Under the pieces are notes generated by a model. The model was not told the origin of the DNA. It saw only the letters and a program-made list of their open reading frames with translations, and made no database searches. A DNA stretch of 29,288 bases. Origin: Chara braunii. Lineage: Eukaryota; Streptophyta; Charophyceae; Charales; Characeae. Below, piece after piece: positions 20,570 through 28,211 of the stretch. Every line of letters starts with the position of its first letter. Within the stretch, counting starts at the first letter, position 1. Position numbers and translations under genes: made by a program. The DNA is taken from positions 3,705,086 through 3,734,373 of the forward strand of contig BFEA01000016.1 in NCBI GenBank assembly GCA_003427395.1, written 5' to 3'.

Positions 20570-21284
20570 GGGGCAAACCGCGACGGAGATGTCGGGAAGT
20601 CGATTACTGAGGAGGGCGCAGGTGTACACTGCACCGTGGCTAGGAGGCGTCATGGGGATGCGAGGCGTCGCGGGGATGCGAGGCGTCGCGGGGATGCGAG
20701 GCGTCGCGGGGATGCGAGGTGTCGGGGGGGGACTGAGCACGACGCTGGCGAGAGAGCTTAGCGTAGTGGCGGTCGAGGGCGGCGGTGTAAGGGCACCGCG
20801 AGGAGGTATGACCGTCCTGGCGGCAGCGCAAACACCCACACCGGCCCAAAATGGCCACGCGCTCCTCAGCGGAAAGGACACCGAGCCCTGAAAGTGACCG
20901 GAATCTGGGCGGGTGCGCCCATAGAGTGAGGGAAGGCCTAGCCCGTGGAGGTCGTCGCGCTAGGAGTGTGGACGGTCACCAGGATGGTCGGGTCGGGGGC
21001 AGCGGAGGAGGAAGCTTCGCCATGGCCACCATGTCGGAGGACGGGGGACCCGGACTGGGAGCCAGTGGACGAGAGAGAGTGGGGAGAGGAAGGACGGCCG
21101 GCGTCCTGGAGTTGCCGCAGGCCAGCGGCAAGAGTCGCCACATGCGCCTGTAAGGCGTAAGGAGGGAGGTGAGGAGGGTGTGCAGATCCCCTTGGGGCTG
21201 ATTGCCTTGGTCTGTCGGCACAGGTATGGAGCCCGGTGCCGAGGTCGTCGCCGCGTTGGCGGCTTGTGACACACCGTCAGCCAT
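20570..21284 (-). pseudogene. Gag remnant with CCHC zinc knuckle, internally deleted
   Basis: The start is likely MADGVSQAANAATTS at 21284. A one-base frameshift near 21160 leads to HVATLAAGLRQLQDAG, a likely helical or coiled-coil segment, then a Ser/Pro/Thr-rich stretch ending at a stop at 20938. The frame resumes with FRSLSGLGVLSAEERVAILG and a CCHC knuckle C-LR-C-RQDG-H-TSSR-C at about 20820, followed by HYAKLSRQRR and a repeated SHPRDA tail. The large central capsid domain expected of a Ty3 gag is missing, so about 200 or more residues were probably lost by deletion. It would package the RNA genome; here it is defective. Confidence 0.75.
20654..20725 (-). repeat. 18-bp minisatellite, four copies
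   Basis: The unit GGGGATGCGAGGCGTCGC (plus strand) is repeated at 20654, 20672, 20690 and 20708, the last copy diverged. It encodes the SHPRDA repeats after the zinc knuckle of gag and stays in frame. Confidence 0.9.
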
Positions 21285-21474
21285 GGGGAGGTGACGGGCC
21301 GGACTGGAGGAGGCCAGAGGAGGTCTGCGTGAGCAGAGGGCGTGGGGGGGGGTCTGCGGTAGAAAGAGACGGGCGGCGCTAGCGAGTCGAGCGCGGGCGC
21401 CCACAAAGGGGGAAGGGTGGCTCGGGTCCAGGGTTCCCGAATGGAAAGGGGAGGTAGGGGGGTTAGGAGAACCA

Positions 21475-21537
21475 TAAACCCTAGAAAAACCCTAAGAAAA
21501 CCCTAACCGGAGTTTGAGTGGTTAGGGTAGGGTACCG
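21475..21537. repeat. Telo-box-like AAACCCTAA cluster with inverted arm
   Basis: AAACCCTAG, AAACCCTAA and a further AACCCTAA-type copy lie at 21475-21507. GGTTAGGG at 21520-21527 is the inverse of CCCTAACC at 21500-21507. Such motifs occur in plant 5' regions and in interstitial telomeric DNA. It lies about 190 bp upstream of the gag start. Confidence 0.6.
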
Positions 21538-21539
21538 GT

Positions 21540-22880
21540 GACCTAATCAAGAAAATAAAATAGCAAGTATCGGGAAGGTACAATTCTTGGCGGCTGGGGA
21601 TTTGGCGGCGGGCGCCACGCAGCGCGATGGGAATTTTGGCGGGACGCCGCCGGTGCACTTCGTCGGATGGTTGTCGGCTATGGCGCCGGGTGGGAGAGAT
21701 GGTGGCAGCACCACCGCACGTTGTGATAGGAAGATCTGGCCGATGGTTTTTTGCATTTTGTCGGGCGGTGGTTGTTGGCTATGGTGGTGGGTGGGCAAGG
21801 TGGTAGCAGCACTGCTTGCTGGGTGAGTGCCGACCTTTATGGCGGCTGCAGGGATGGCTGGGTATTGCCTTTTGCAGACGGACCTCATGGGTGGGTGGGT
21901 TATGTGGGATGGAGGTGCTTTCCTTTCGACGATTGCAGAGAGGAAGGTTGTTCAAGAAGGAGTGTCCGCGTTACGTTGAAAGGAGGTTGTACATCGCGGT
22001 GCTACGGGTCAGAAGAGCTAGGGTTATGGGGGTTTCCCCTTCTTCCTCAACAACACGGTAAGTGGTTTCATATGGAGGCTTGAACTCCCTGTGGCGGCTC
22101 ACCAACGGGTTTGGTGAGGAGGCGCCACACCATCTCTGATTCCTCCTGGGGGATTGAAGATGGCCGTCAATTTCTTCGGTGTTAGCATTGCGTAGAAGCC
22201 TAGGGGCTAGCAGTGGGACAAAGGATGTTCCTCGTTCCCCAAAGATGTTGGGGTTGGGTTCGAGGGGGATGGGGTAGGAAGATGTTGCTGAGGAAGAGGG
22301 GGCGGCGATTATATTGTCGATTGATGGCTCTTATGGTCAGTCTTGCCCATGGGCTGATCCCCCCTAATAAAACTTGAAATTTCTGATACTGATTTTGCGA
22401 ATGATTTCTCGCGTGAAAGACTCTCAGTTTGTTTTTGAGTTTTGAGTAGTAATGATTTTCCTACCTTCTTAATAGTTTTCTGAAGCTTTCAACTCTGCGG
22501 TTGAAATTCATGATATCGATTCTCTGATTTTTTCGTTTTTTCAAAATTTCAATCTACTGGCTTCTGTGAGATTCGTATGCAGAATGTTGTACCAATATAA
22601 GCTCTACGGTGGATTCCTTTATTGCTAGTGCATAGCATCCCTCAACCCGTGGTTTTGGAACTAGATTCGAAAATCCTGTATGGATACCTAAATCAGAATT
22701 TCGGATAACCTCTTGCCAAATTGTTACTACCTAATTCTGATTTTCGGACAACCTCTTGCCAATTTTGTTACTCAGTACTTCTCTCTATCAGTGATTGTGG
22801 GGTCTTGATTTTTTCTTAATTTTTGATACAAATTCGTTTCTGCCTCGATTTTTTCCTAATTATTGTCATCATTAGATGAC
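21540..22880. other. Noncoding stretch between gag and the tandem duplication
   Basis: No recognised gene. G-rich plus-strand sequence occupies 21590-22080, then AT-rich sequence. An AATAAA-like signal at about 22364 (CTAATAAAACTTG) could mark the end of a plus-strand transcript. The origin is unknown. Confidence 0.4.
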
Positions 22881-23733
22881 TCGCCTCTCAAGGAGGGTTG
22901 GAGGAATAGGTGTTACCTGGCAATTCATCCTTGATTCTGCGTAGGGTGGTTAAAAATTTGGTGGCCCTCGATAACCGATGCTGGAGCAACGCTGGCCGGA
23001 GTCGGAGCCAGGTGGCGCAACTCTGTGACCTAGCCTAATGGGGGCGTGAGGCCTGGTAGAAAGATCTAGGGGGCTGTTGGCGGGGCGAAATTGAAGCAAT
23101 ATTGGCCGGTGCTGGAGCAAGGTGGTGCAACTCTGTAACCCAGCCTGAAGGGAGCGTGAGGCCTGGAAGAGCTTGGTTTCGCGCTGGATATAGTTATGCT
23201 GGTTGCGGTCGAAGGTGGATTGAGTGGGTTCTACCTATCTGATTGGAGTTTGGGAGGCTTGTCGACATGTAATTTTTTGAATATTTCTGAGTTTTTTTTT
23301 TTTTTTTATATTTAAATTAGGCTTGCCTCTCAAGGAGGATTGTAGGAATAGGTGTGATCTGGCAATTCATTCTCGATCTTGCATAGGGTGGTTGAAAATT
23401 CCGTGGCCCTCGAAAACCGATGCTGGAGCAACGATGGCCGGAGCCGGAGCCAGGTGGCGCAACTCTGTGACCTAGCCTAATGGGGGCGTGAGGTCAGGTA
23501 GAGAGATCTGGAGGGCTGTTTGTAGGGGCAGTCTTTGTGGTCATCGGGGGTTGTGGACTGAAGCAATGCTGGTCGGGGCTGGAGCAAGGTGGTGCAACTT
23601 TGTAACCTAGCCTGAAGGGAGCATGAGGCCGGGAAGAGCTTGGGTTCGTGCTGGATACAGCCATGTTGGTGATGGTCGAGATTGGATTGAACAGGTTTAC
23701 CTATCTGTTAGTGGTTGGGAGGCTTGTCGACAT
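22881..23733 (+). repeat. 442-bp tandem duplication with internal 65-75 bp repeats
   Basis: Units lie at 22881-23271 and 23323-23733. Both start GCCTCTCAAGGAGG and end GGGAGGCTTGTCGACAT. Within each unit a motif around CAAGGTGGTGCAACTCTGT followed by AGCCTGAAGGGAGCGTGAGG occurs twice (about 22981, 23101, 23422 and 23570), giving four copies in all. The spacer between units contains a T run at 23292-23307. Confidence 0.85.
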
Positions 23734-23831
23734 ATATTCTGAAAAAAAAAAGGGCCGATTGGATTTTCTAGTAGGTTTTTAGTCTCATTTTCAGGATATT
23801 TTCTGATGAGTTTTCTGAATGTACTCGTTAT

Positions 23832-23973
23832 GGGACGCTGGGCCCGGTTCCCTGTTCGTGCCACTTTGCGAGGATATGGTTGTATCTATGGGACGCTGGA
23901 CCCTCCAGCAGGTGTTGCTCCCCACCAATAGATGGAGCTTTGTTTTTTTGAAAAAAAAAAAAAAAAAAAAAAA
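23832..23973 (+). mobile_element. Retroposon tail: shared module copy C plus poly(A)
   Basis: A 20-bp module start lies at 23832-23851. A 49-bp full copy follows at 23890-23938 (GGGACGCTGGACCC to ATAGATGGAGC), then TTTGTTTTTTTG and 23 A at 23951-23973. It is on the plus strand, opposite to the other copies, and shows the module can be retroposed with almost nothing between it and the tail. Confidence 0.75.
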
Positions 23974-24107
23974 GGAGAGGCGAAAAGAAAAATAAATAAA
24001 CAGTGAAATTTTGAGAGAAAAAATAAATAATAAATAAAAAATAAAAATAATTAAAGAAATAAGGAAATAAAATGTGAAGTGAAAAATAATATTTATTTTT
24101 TTGGAAT

Positions 24108-24372
24108 TTCTGGCAGCATTTCCCTACCCCCCATGAGGTTAAGGACCAAGATAAGCACAGTAAGTTTCAAAATGCTGCAAATTAAATTTTCAATAAATAA
24201 ATAAATAAATAAATAAATAAATAGATGAGGAGGTGAAGAGAAATTAAGTGTTGGATTTTAAAAAACTTTCGACAGCATTTCGTTACCCCCATGGGGTCGA
24301 GTGTGCCATCAAGAAGAAAGGCTAAGTAAGATGAGAAAATTTCGGCAGCACTTCGTTACCCCCACGGGGTCA
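24108..24372. repeat. Three copies of a TTTCGGCAGCACTTC motif with hairpin
   Basis: Copies lie at 24108-24142, 24267-24300 and 24339-24372. Each has a CCCC(C)A(C/T)GGGGT-like hairpin after the anchor. The anchor is the same as in the 15112-15629 array. An (AAAT)n microsatellite lies at 24191-24225 between the first two copies. Confidence 0.7.
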
Positions 24373-24445
24373 AAATGTGTGCCGAAAGCAAGAATGACTA
24401 ACTCCTAATCAGATTTAAGGGTGCCGCAAAGAAATTCGAATTTTC

Positions 24446-24571
24446 AAAATAAATAAAAATAAAATAAAATAGATCAAAAAATGAGAAAAGAAGGTGGGGA
24501 ATAAGATAATTTTTAAAATAAATAAAAATAAAATAAAATAGATCAGAAAATGAGAAAAGAAGGTGGGGAAT
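24446..24571. repeat. 69-bp-period tandem duplication
   Basis: An AT-rich unit beginning AAAATAAATAAAAATAAAAT and ending GAAGGTGGGGAA occurs at 24446 and again at 24515. Confidence 0.85.
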
Positions 24572-24574
24572 TTT

Positions 24575-24990
24575 GGAAAAAAAAGGAAATATAAATCAAA
24601 AGAAAGATAAAAAAAAAGAAAAACAGGAAAATTTCCAAGTTGGGGGGGAGGGGGATGAAAAAGTGAAGGAGAAAAGAGAGAAATAGGTGAGAGAGAGAAA
24701 AAGAGTGAAGGGGGATATGAGGGAAGTGATGGGGTTATAGTTAGGGGACAGAAGGGGGTAGAGGAGGGTGAGAGAATGAGAGAGATAGGGATGGAAAAGG
24801 TGAGGAGGGGTAGAAGAGATTAGTACAAGATGGTGAGTGGAGAGGGGAGGAGAGAAAAAGGATTGTGGAAGATGAGTGAAGAGGGAGGTAGGAGGAGGGA
24901 GTAGTGGTAGGGTGTATGAGTAATGATGGGGGGGGGAAGAGAGAAGGGGTTGGGGGAGAGTAGGTTCGTGGGTAGGATGGTGATACCAAG
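24575..24990. repeat. Long purine-rich strand-asymmetric tract
   Basis: Over about 400 bp the plus strand is almost all A and G, with very few C or T. It starts A-rich and becomes G-rich. No coding function is apparent; open frames on the opposite strand here are low-complexity. Confidence 0.75.
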
Positions 24991-25462
24991 CTCTTGGGTG
25001 GCCAAGAGCGGAGCACTACCAAGATCCACAGGATCTTGGCCTTCAAAATGCTGCTGACCTGCTGCCGCAGCAATAGAAGACAATGATGATGATGTTTCAG
25101 GGTTGGCTGAGATATTGATCAGCCACCCTAATGCCACAGTTGCACAACCCTCTAGCCAGTGGTGAATCTTGAACTGCTGCCAAACTGCTGCTGCAGAAGT
25201 GGAAAGATAGTGAAGAAAAAATATATATATGTATGTGGCGCAACCACCTAGCCAGGGGGGGGTCTTCAACCTCCATGGCAAGCTGCCACGTGGCACTGCA
25301 GATGGCCACGTGCTGCTGTCGTGTTGGCCGGTGCTCGTTGCATGGGGGGGGGGGATAAATAGTTGGCACAACACCTCTTCAACAGCAGCATGCCGCACTA
25401 CTAAGCCATAGACACACTATGGCCACTGTGTTACAGTCGTGGCTACACATGCGCATCGCCAA

Positions 25463-25492
25463 CAGCTGTCCAGGTTCAAACCCTGGCAGCTG
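25463..25492 (+). other. tRNA T-arm-like hairpin with B-box
   Basis: CCAGG-TTCAAAC-CCTGG (25470-25486) has the form of a tRNA T arm and contains a pol III B-box (GGTTCAAACCC). CAGCTG on both sides extends the stem. A complete cloverleaf could not be fitted upstream. It may be a degraded tRNA-derived retroposon head. Confidence 0.4.
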
Positions 25493-25739
25493 CAGCATCT
25501 TGGATCTTTGGTAAGAAATAATCCGGGAGCGGGGTGGGGGCCAACAGGGGCATGTGGCGCGTGTGTGTGCGGTGGGCTTGGCCATGCGTTGTGCCTCCTT
25601 CACTGCTGCGCGTTGCATCGCCTCTTTTCCGCTTCTTCCGCTTCTTTTCCCTGACGGCGACCGAAAAACAGCCAAAAAAACCGGTGTCGGGTTTTGCGGT
25701 TTTTCCTGCTATGCGGTGTGGTGGGTGGGAGCGGGGAAC

Positions 25740-25757
25740 GTTCCCGCTCCGATGCCA
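25740..25757 (-). promoter_or_regulatory. Primer-binding-site-like sequence
   Basis: One base after the 5' LTR (minus strand) the sequence reads TGGCATCGGAGCGGGAAC. It begins TGG, as required to pair with a tRNA 3' CCA. The first 12 bases differ at two places from the initiator-Met form TGGTATCAGAGC. The tRNA used is not certain. It overlaps an inverted repeat, GAGCGGG/CCCGCTC. Confidence 0.6.
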
Positions 25758-25758
25758 G

Positions 25759-26061
25759 TGTGGCGGACCCACCAGGTGTGGTGCTCCGCCTGGGATGGAG
25801 ATGGAGATGGAGGATGAAAGTGGAGCAAGATAGCACAGCGCAGCTCTCACGCGAGACTCCAACGCACGTACTCCAAACTGTGCGAATGTAGAATGATCCG
25901 AAATACAGACTTTGGCTGGGGTATACCCCAGCGGACTGACTGGACTGGACTGGACTGGCCGACAGAGGTACCGGCCTGGACTGGACTACCCCGAATACAA
26001 CACAGGCCTCTGAGAACAGGCCAAGGGGCTGGTCTCACAGGCCAACCAGAGGTCCGCTACA
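25759..26061 (-). repeat. 5' LTR of chromovirus
   Basis: 303 bp with TG...CA ends (TGTGGCGGAC ... GTCCGCTACA on the plus strand). It contains an 18-bp perfect palindrome GCTGGGGTATACCCCAGC at 25915-25932 with a central TATA, a short (ACTGG)n run after it, and a hairpin near the right end. The palindrome is broken in the other LTR. On the minus strand this LTR is upstream of gag and pol. Confidence 0.9.
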
Positions 26062-26066
26062 GATTC
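26062..26066. repeat. Target-site duplication, right copy
   Basis: GATTC directly follows the right LTR and matches 7924-7928. The LINE endonuclease frame ends here. Confidence 0.9.
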
Positions 26067-26850
26067 GGAGTGTTGGATCATTCGGGGCGTGCACACACAC
26101 CACATAGATTGTTTCAGTCCCGACGTGGCCTTCAGCCAAATCCACCGTCCATCTACTTTATCCCAATCAGCCTGAATCGGGGTGAGTCTTGACGAGGGGG
26201 GAAGCCATATGGCTACCCCAGTAGAGGCGGAGCATCTGGCCGGGGCGGCGAAGGCCGTGTATGGCCAAATTTGGGATGGCCTGTCTTGGGGGGGGGGGGA
26301 ATCAGTCAGATGGGTCTCCTGTGCTGCTATGGCATCAGGCCACTTCCCCCCCATATCTTGAGTTATCATTTTCCACAAGACATTTTTTTTTAGCTCATTT
26401 GGCGTCGCCAGGCCATTGACATTTATCGATCTTTTGGCCCATGTCGGTACATTTTGGATTGGAGGTGGAGGCCAAGGGGGGCAGGGGCATCTCGGAGGTT
26501 CCGGATGTTCCGGGTGGGTAGCTCCTTGTTCCTGGGTGTGGCTCAGTCCCCGTGGTTGTAACTGCAGGGGCTCCCCCGCACTCAGGTGTTGATCCCGGGA
26601 GGTACCAACCGGTTGTTGCTGATGATGTTGATGTTGTTATGATGTTGGGTCCATCTGGTGTTGCTGTTGTTGAGGTTGTTGAGGATGGCCCATTTCATGA
26701 ATATCTGTGTTGTTATAGTATTGTGTTCCATTGTATTGATGTGACTGTGTGTGTACATGTTGCATTGAGTAAAAAGTAGAGGTGAGTGTGGATGTTTGGA
26801 GGAGAGAGTTGAGAAAAGCTTTGAAAAAAGTTTTTCTATCATCATTTGAT
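26062..26850 (-). pseudogene. LINE ORF2 start: Gln-rich leader and endonuclease N-terminal half
   Basis: The frame opens with a Gln/His-rich leader (for example HPQQPQQQQHQ), has one stop at about 26640, then a Pro-rich stretch. The APE-type endonuclease follows: SINVNGLATPNELKKN (family form N-x-N/R-G-L), AIAAQETHLT (catalytic Glu in QETH), GVAIWLPPSS, and in a shifted frame HAPNDPTLR. It ends exactly at the GAATC shared with the 3' half. It would nick target DNA for priming. The Gln-rich leader is unusual for this domain. A run of C residues at about 26290-26300 and a run of A near 26382 are likely indel sites. Confidence 0.8.
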
Positions 26851-28096
26851 TTAAGCTGCGGTAATGGATCCTGGTGACAGACTGTTAACAAAAGGCGGAT
26901 CATCCCAAAGACGGTGCTCGTCAAGGGCCGCCTCTTCTAGCAGCCTGAGTAGGAACACCACCTGGTCCGCGGCTGACCATATATTATCGGATCTCAGGTG
27001 TGATGTGGGGGTATCCAGAAGCTCCATCTGTGATAGCCATTGTATCTGGTCCTGTTGCCTCGGTTGCTGGCTCTCCTGAGATGCTGAGTTAAAGAGCACA
27101 AGCACCGGAGTGGTCCCTTTTGGGTAGGGGAGGTCATTCGGAAACACCGTTCCGATCACCCCCCGATCCCCGTTTTGGTTGAGATGGTTCCTCAACATGT
27201 GACGTGTCATAACTTGTGTGGTTGTGCCTCACCAACCTTGTATTGTGAGGCCTGCTGGTGTTTCAGTGATGTTTTAAGGGACCTGTTCACCAGATTGGGG
27301 ACTCGGGTCATGCTCCTTCTAAGACCAACTTGCTATTCCCCCTCTGGCCGGCTGCGTCTGACCAGGAGGATAACAACCCCCGGCTTCATACTATCTGCGG
27401 GGGTGAGCTGGGCTTTGTCCTGCATCACATCCCGGAATGTGGGCCTCCGGGTTAGTGCTCGGTCCTTCGAGGCGTGGATTTCCTGTGTTTCAGCAGGCAA
27501 CTGGGCTTTGACCGCTGTTGAAGACAGCGAGGATCAAAAACACGTCCCTCCTGGCACAGATCTTGGTCTGCGACGGGGGGCGAAGAGGAAGCCCTTCCTT
27601 CAAGCAGATTGGGTCTGTCGTTGGGTCTGTCGTTGAGAAGCACCGGGTCCCATTCGAATCCCAAATCAGATCCAGACCCAGAATCTGATTCAGAGTCTGA
27701 GGCGGAGTCCTCATTTCCGTTTTCACCTCCCGGAGTTAGTGGCTCTGTGAGGAGGTTGTCTGTTGCAGAAGCGAGCGGTTTGATAGTCAGAAGGGGGAGC
27801 AATAAATGGTCAGGAACCATTTGTTGCACCTGTGCTTCTTTAGAGAAAGTGAGGACCCTTGTTTCGGAGGGGAGCTCGAAGCTTCGAGCTATAGTCTGTA
27901 ATTCCCGGATCACAACGCCTGGCCAGGTGATGCTGGGCGCTGAGGTCGCAGCAGGGACTAAATCCCTGTCCTGTGACAGCGCTGTGGCCGGGAAGGGGCG
28001 GTTAGTGATCTTGATTAGAAGAGCTCGGACTGATTCCATTATAAGTGTGGCTGTTGTTTTCCAATCAATGGAAGTTAACTCGGTATTTCCATCCAT
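26851..28096 (-). pseudogene. LINE ORF1, broken
   Basis: The ORF starts at 28096 with MDGNTELTSIDWKTTATLIM. It contains an acidic Ser/Asp/Glu-rich stretch (ENGNEDSASDSESDSGSGSD) and a frame break near 27452. Frames continue downstream to 26851, including MTRHMLRNHLNQNGDRGV, where HMLRNH might be the His half of a lost C2H2 finger. Position between the 5' end and the endonuclease makes it ORF1, which in L1-type elements binds the element RNA. No domain can be named with certainty. It carries several stops and shifts between 27452 and 27210. Confidence 0.55.
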
Positions 28097-28105
28097 GTGG
28101 GTGGG

Positions 28106-28165
28106 TCACTTATCAAGGTGATAAGAGCATCCGCGATAAGTGTCCTCCCCTTTTGAAGGCTCCAT
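28106..28165 (-). other. Short upstream ORF in LINE leader
   Basis: The ATG inside the shared module (28165-28163) opens a 19-codon frame ending TGA at 28108-28106, just 9 bases before the ORF1 ATG at 28096. It may limit ORF1 translation, or may be chance. Confidence 0.35.
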
Positions 28166-28211
28166 CTATTGGTGGGGAGCGGCACCTGCTGGAAACCGGG
28201 TCCAGCATCCC
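28159..28211 (-). repeat. Shared 53-bp module, copy D, at LINE 5' end
   Basis: On the minus strand it begins GGGATGCTGGACCC and ends ATAGATGGAGC, followed by CTTCAAAAGG. It can form GCTGGA/TCCAGC and GCTCC/GGAGC stems. Confidence 0.85.

Larger units (their letters stand above)
7929..26061 (-). mobile_element. Ty3/gypsy chromovirus-type LTR retrotransposon, nested in LINE
   Basis: An 18.1 kb element bounded by direct LTRs (7929-8237 and 25759-26061) with TG...CA ends, and by the 5-bp duplication GATTC. All coding domains are on the minus strand in the order gag, protease, RT, RNase H, integrase, chromodomain. The chromodomain at the integrase C terminus places it in the chromovirus branch of Ty3/gypsy. 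The 18 kb size is far above the 5-8 kb usual for the group. The excess comes from about 7 kb separating the protease halves and about 4 kb between gag and the 5' LTR. LTRs compared by hand differ at 21 positions plus one 6-bp indel (about 93% identity), so the insertion is old. Confidence 0.9.
26062..28211 (-). mobile_element. L1-type LINE, 5' half
   Basis: This is the upstream half of the same LINE as 3480-7928. In minus-strand order it has the shared module as its 5' end (28211-28159), a short leader, ORF1 and the start of ORF2 with the N-terminal half of the endonuclease. Excluding the LTR element, the LINE totals about 6.6 kb. Confidence 0.8.

Noticed and set aside
21475-21508. True interstitial telomere array
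   Set aside because: Only about three imperfect CCCTAA-type units are present, too few and irregular; a telo-box cluster or chance is more likely.
21547-22083. Overlapping ORFs on both strands as genes
   Set aside because: Compositional artefacts of G-rich sequence; no conserved motif, and different frames are equally open.
24820-25398. Minus-strand ORF of 192 codons
   Set aside because: The C-terminal half is the antisense of the purine tract (Ser/Pro/Leu only), and the rest matches no domain.
25418-25495. Complete tRNA gene around the T-arm-like hairpin
   Set aside because: A matching acceptor 5' strand, D arm and anticodon arm could not be fitted upstream; only the T-arm form and B-box are supported.
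28159-28211. HDV-like self-cleaving ribozyme at the LINE 5' end
   Set aside because: HDV-like ribozymes are known at LINE 5' ends, but the module is only 53 nt and lacks the nested double-pseudoknot pairings and a catalytic-C context.
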